43,031 bases of DNA from Oscillospiraceae bacterium (lineage in GTDB: Bacteria > Bacillota > Clostridia > Oscillospirales > Oscillospiraceae): contig JAFTXM010000134.1 of the NCBI GenBank assembly GCA_017465025.1, forward strand, positions 1-43,031. Direction: 5' to 3'. The first letter of the stretch is position 1; each line of letters begins with the position of its first letter. This document shows positions 41,468-43,031 of the stretch, in pieces. The notes under the pieces are model-generated. The model worked only from the letters and a program-made list of their open reading frames with translations. It was not told where the DNA came from and searched no databases. Position numbers and translations under genes: made by a program.

Positions 41468-42768
41468 TTACGATATAGAGCGCGTCCGTTCACATCGGTA
41501 AGATTATAGGCGCAGAAAGGCACCATGTCCTTTTTTCTGTCCACTTCACAGATGTAGCAGCGGCGAAGCCGCTCAAGGTCAAGATTATGTGCGTCCTGAA
41601 ACACCATACCGGAGACGGTGAAGGTGTTTTCGACCAGCTCCTGCAAAAATTCATCCAGAGACGAAGTTGCCTCATCCCCGTCGCAGCAGGCGGCCTTGCC
41701 GCTCCACTGCTGGGATACAAAGTCTCTGGCCTCGCTGCTTTTTACACAGCAGCAGCCGGTGTTTTTCCTCTTGGGCAAAGGCTGTATGCTGCCGTCGGGC
41801 CGTATTCTGTAGCTTGCGTGGAAGGAGCAATAGGGGCTTTCTGCACCGCCGCCGCCAAAATGCTCATAGCGCATAAGCCCGTCCGTCTGCGCCTCAATAC
41901 GGCGAAGCACTGCGGGTATGGTCAGGCGTATCTCCGGCGCATCCAGACCGCAGCGGCCAAAGTAGGATATGGGCTGAATGTGCACACCGCGCACATGGGG
42001 CGCATTGTTCAGAGCAAAGCGGATAATATCCCCCAGTGCCCGGTCGTTGACACCGGGAGCCACCGTAGGCACCAGCACTATCGGCAGTCCGGCAGCCTTG
42101 CAGTTTTCTATAGCACGCAGCTTTGTATCTTTGAGAGTTGCACCGCGAAGGGGTATGTATATATCATCATCCAGACCGTCAAACTGCAAAAACACCGTGC
42201 TGACACCGGCCTTTGCCAGATGCTGAGCGTAGCCCGGCTCATTTGCAAGGCGCAGACCGTTGGTGTTGAGCTGAAAGAAGCTGAAGCCCTTTTCGCGGCC
42301 CAGAGCAATTATTCTGTCAAGGTCATCCCGGACTGTAGGCTCGCCGCCGGAAAGCTGAATGTTGAAGGGGCCGCCGTGCTCCATCAGCATATCGTACTGC
42401 TTTGCTATTTCTTCAAGGCTCAGGTCAGTATCGGTATCATCCACACCGGCGGAGGCGAAGCACACCGGGCATTTAAGATTGCAGCGCTTTGTAAGCTCCA
42501 GCAGCACACAGCAGCCGTCCCGCTCATGGTTCTGACACAGACCGCAGTCATAGGGGCAGCCCTGCTCCACCGGCTTTGCCCGCACAGGAATCACCCTGCC
42601 GTCGGCATCGTTTGCGCCCCATGCCCTGTAGCTTTCAACATCGCCCTCCCAGATGAGAGTGCGGAAGCTGCCGTGCTCCCAGCAGCGTTTTTCCATATAG
42701 ATATTGCCGTCCTCACCCAGCACCTTGCTGGCCGGAATTTTACCGAGGCAGACGGGACAGACACTCAT
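41464..42768 (-). CDS. Radical SAM protein, TrsS-like (Cys-rich)
   Basis: The 434-residue protein starts with zinc or iron cysteine sites (SVCPVCLGKIPA; CPYDCGLCQNHERDG), then the radical SAM motif TKRCNLKCPVCFASAG with its CxxxCxxC, SGGEPTVRDD and a TIM-barrel core. The C-terminal third has more cysteines (NTGCCCVKSS; CYICEVDRKKDMVPFCAYN). Radical SAM enzymes cleave S-adenosylmethionine to start radical chemistry; here the substrate is unknown. As I recall, related proteins are sometimes selenoproteins, but this copy has no in-frame UGA. ATG 42768 follows AGGA; the longer start at 42786 lacks a site. Confidence 0.8.
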   Translation of the reverse strand: MSVCPVCLGKIPASKVLGEDGNIYMEKRCWEHGSFRTLIWEGDVESYRAWGANDADGRVIPVRAKPVEQGCPYDCGLCQNHERDGCCVLLELTKRCNLKCPVCFASAGVDDTDTDLSLEEIAKQYDMLMEHGGPFNIQLSGGEPTVRDDLDRIIALGREKGFSFFQLNTNGLRLANEPGYAQHLAKAGVSTVFLQFDGLDDDIYIPLRGATLKDTKLRAIENCKAAGLPIVLVPTVAPGVNDRALGDIIRFALNNAPHVRGVHIQPISYFGRCGLDAPEIRLTIPAVLRRIEAQTDGLMRYEHFGGGGAESPYCSFHASYRIRPDGSIQPLPKRKNTGCCCVKSSEARDFVSQQWSGKAACCDGDEATSSLDEFLQELVENTFTVSGMVFQDAHNLDLERLRRCYICEVDRKKDMVPFCAYNLTDVNGRALYRK

Positions 42769-42787
42769 GGTTTTTCCTATAAGCATT

Positions 42788-43031
42788 TTATATAAGACCC
42801 TTGCTTTCCAGTATTTCCATGCACTTTTCGTAAACCGCCGCTATGATCTGCGGGCAGTACTGCACCTTTTTTGCAGGGCTTGTGCCCACGATATCGCGGC
42901 AGTCGATGCTGCCGTATTCCAGCATCATTTCCTCCTCAAACCACTTGGAAAACTCCGCCATGGCTGACTTGTGGTGGGGACTGTCATAGTCCATATCAGC
43001 GGGCTTGCCGGTGAAATTGGAAATAAGACAG
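42788..43031 (-). CDS. C-GCAxxG-C-C family-like protein, C-terminal part (partial at window edge)
   Basis: The frame is open from the window edge to TAA-side stop at 42788. The visible 81 residues include FSKWFEEEMMLEYGSIDCRD and KVQYCPQIIAAVYEKCMEIL, with spaced cysteines typical of the C-terminal half of C-GCAxxG-C-C proteins, which often accompany redox and radical SAM genes. The CGCAxxG motif itself would lie beyond the window. The stop is 19 nt from the radical SAM start, so they share an operon. The ATG at 42994 is internal, not the real start. Confidence 0.65.
   Translation of the reverse strand, partial: CLISNFTGKPADMDYDSPHHKSAMAEFSKWFEEEMMLEYGSIDCRDIVGTSPAKKVQYCPQIIAAVYEKCMEILESKGLI

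Noticed and set aside
41464..42768. Selenocysteine insertion in the radical SAM protein
   Set aside because: The frame has no internal UGA; cysteines occupy the candidate positions.
41587..42795. Long plus-strand frame opposite the radical SAM gene
   Set aside because: It is a shadow of a clear coding gene on the other strand; its predicted product has no recognisable motif and no ribosome binding site.
1..43031. CRISPR array
   Set aside because: No regularly spaced direct repeats with unique spacers are visible anywhere in the window.

Overview
The window looks like a chromosomal segment of an anaerobic Clostridia member (Bacillota), most likely Oscillospiraceae-like. This rests on gene content (rqcH, mrnC, tmcAL, tepA, FtsK/SpoIIIE, PerR with ferritin), strong GGAGG-type ribosome binding sites, TTGACA/TATAAT-type promoters and moderate GC. 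No rRNA, complete tRNA or CRISPR array is visible. The species assignment is inference. Most genes are on the minus strand.

Layout. 1-133: the right end of an IS3-family element. 168-3621: a three-gene minus-strand envelope operon (phosphodiester glycosidase family protein, unknown anchored protein, GT2-GtrA). 3754-5910: an AraC regulator divergent from an MFS transporter, with paired direct repeats between them. 6085-16410: a housekeeping block on the minus strand. One promoter drives prfA, a tsaC-coaE fusion and an M18 aminopeptidase; tepA follows a terminator; a second promoter drives uppP and ftsK, then mrnC and rqcH. 16427-21419: a livK-livH-livM-livG-livF branched-chain amino acid ABC importer. 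21465-25366: tmcAL divergent from ackA, then a ClC-type anion channel. 25366-28720: a small acidic protein and a two-component system. 28831-29895: an acyltransferase. 29973-30983: perR-ftnA with a palindromic operator at the promoter. 30991-34633: a coupled four-gene operon (VanZ-like, degenerate P-type ATPase, nitroreductase, HAD phosphatase). 34673-35491: a SpoU rRNA methyltransferase. 35492-36054: a gene-free region holding a probable structured RNA with its own promoter and terminator. 36055-38820: a voltage-gated-type K+ channel and an NSS sodium symporter. 38821-39195: a gene-free region with three tandem hairpins, the middle one a 79-bp near-perfect palindrome. 39196-43031: a cluster of an NTP transferase with a ModE-like C-terminus, an AMP-dependent CoA ligase, a radical SAM protein and the end of a C-GCAxxG-C-C-type protein.

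The most unusual items are four. (1) The cluster at the right edge matches, as far as I can recall, an uncharacterised group named after Desulfovibrio DVU_1551-1557/TrsS. (2) The P1B-type ATPase keeps its fold and membrane topology, but its phosphorylated Asp is Asn, and its TGES, CPC and GDGxND motifs are altered; it is intact and translationally coupled to its neighbours. (3) A single ORF fuses tRNA threonylcarbamoyladenosine synthesis (TsaC/YrdC) to dephospho-CoA kinase (CoaE). (4) A probable stand-alone RNA of about 290 nt lies at 35696-35988.

All calls come from reading the sequence. Family names are from memory and no search was run.
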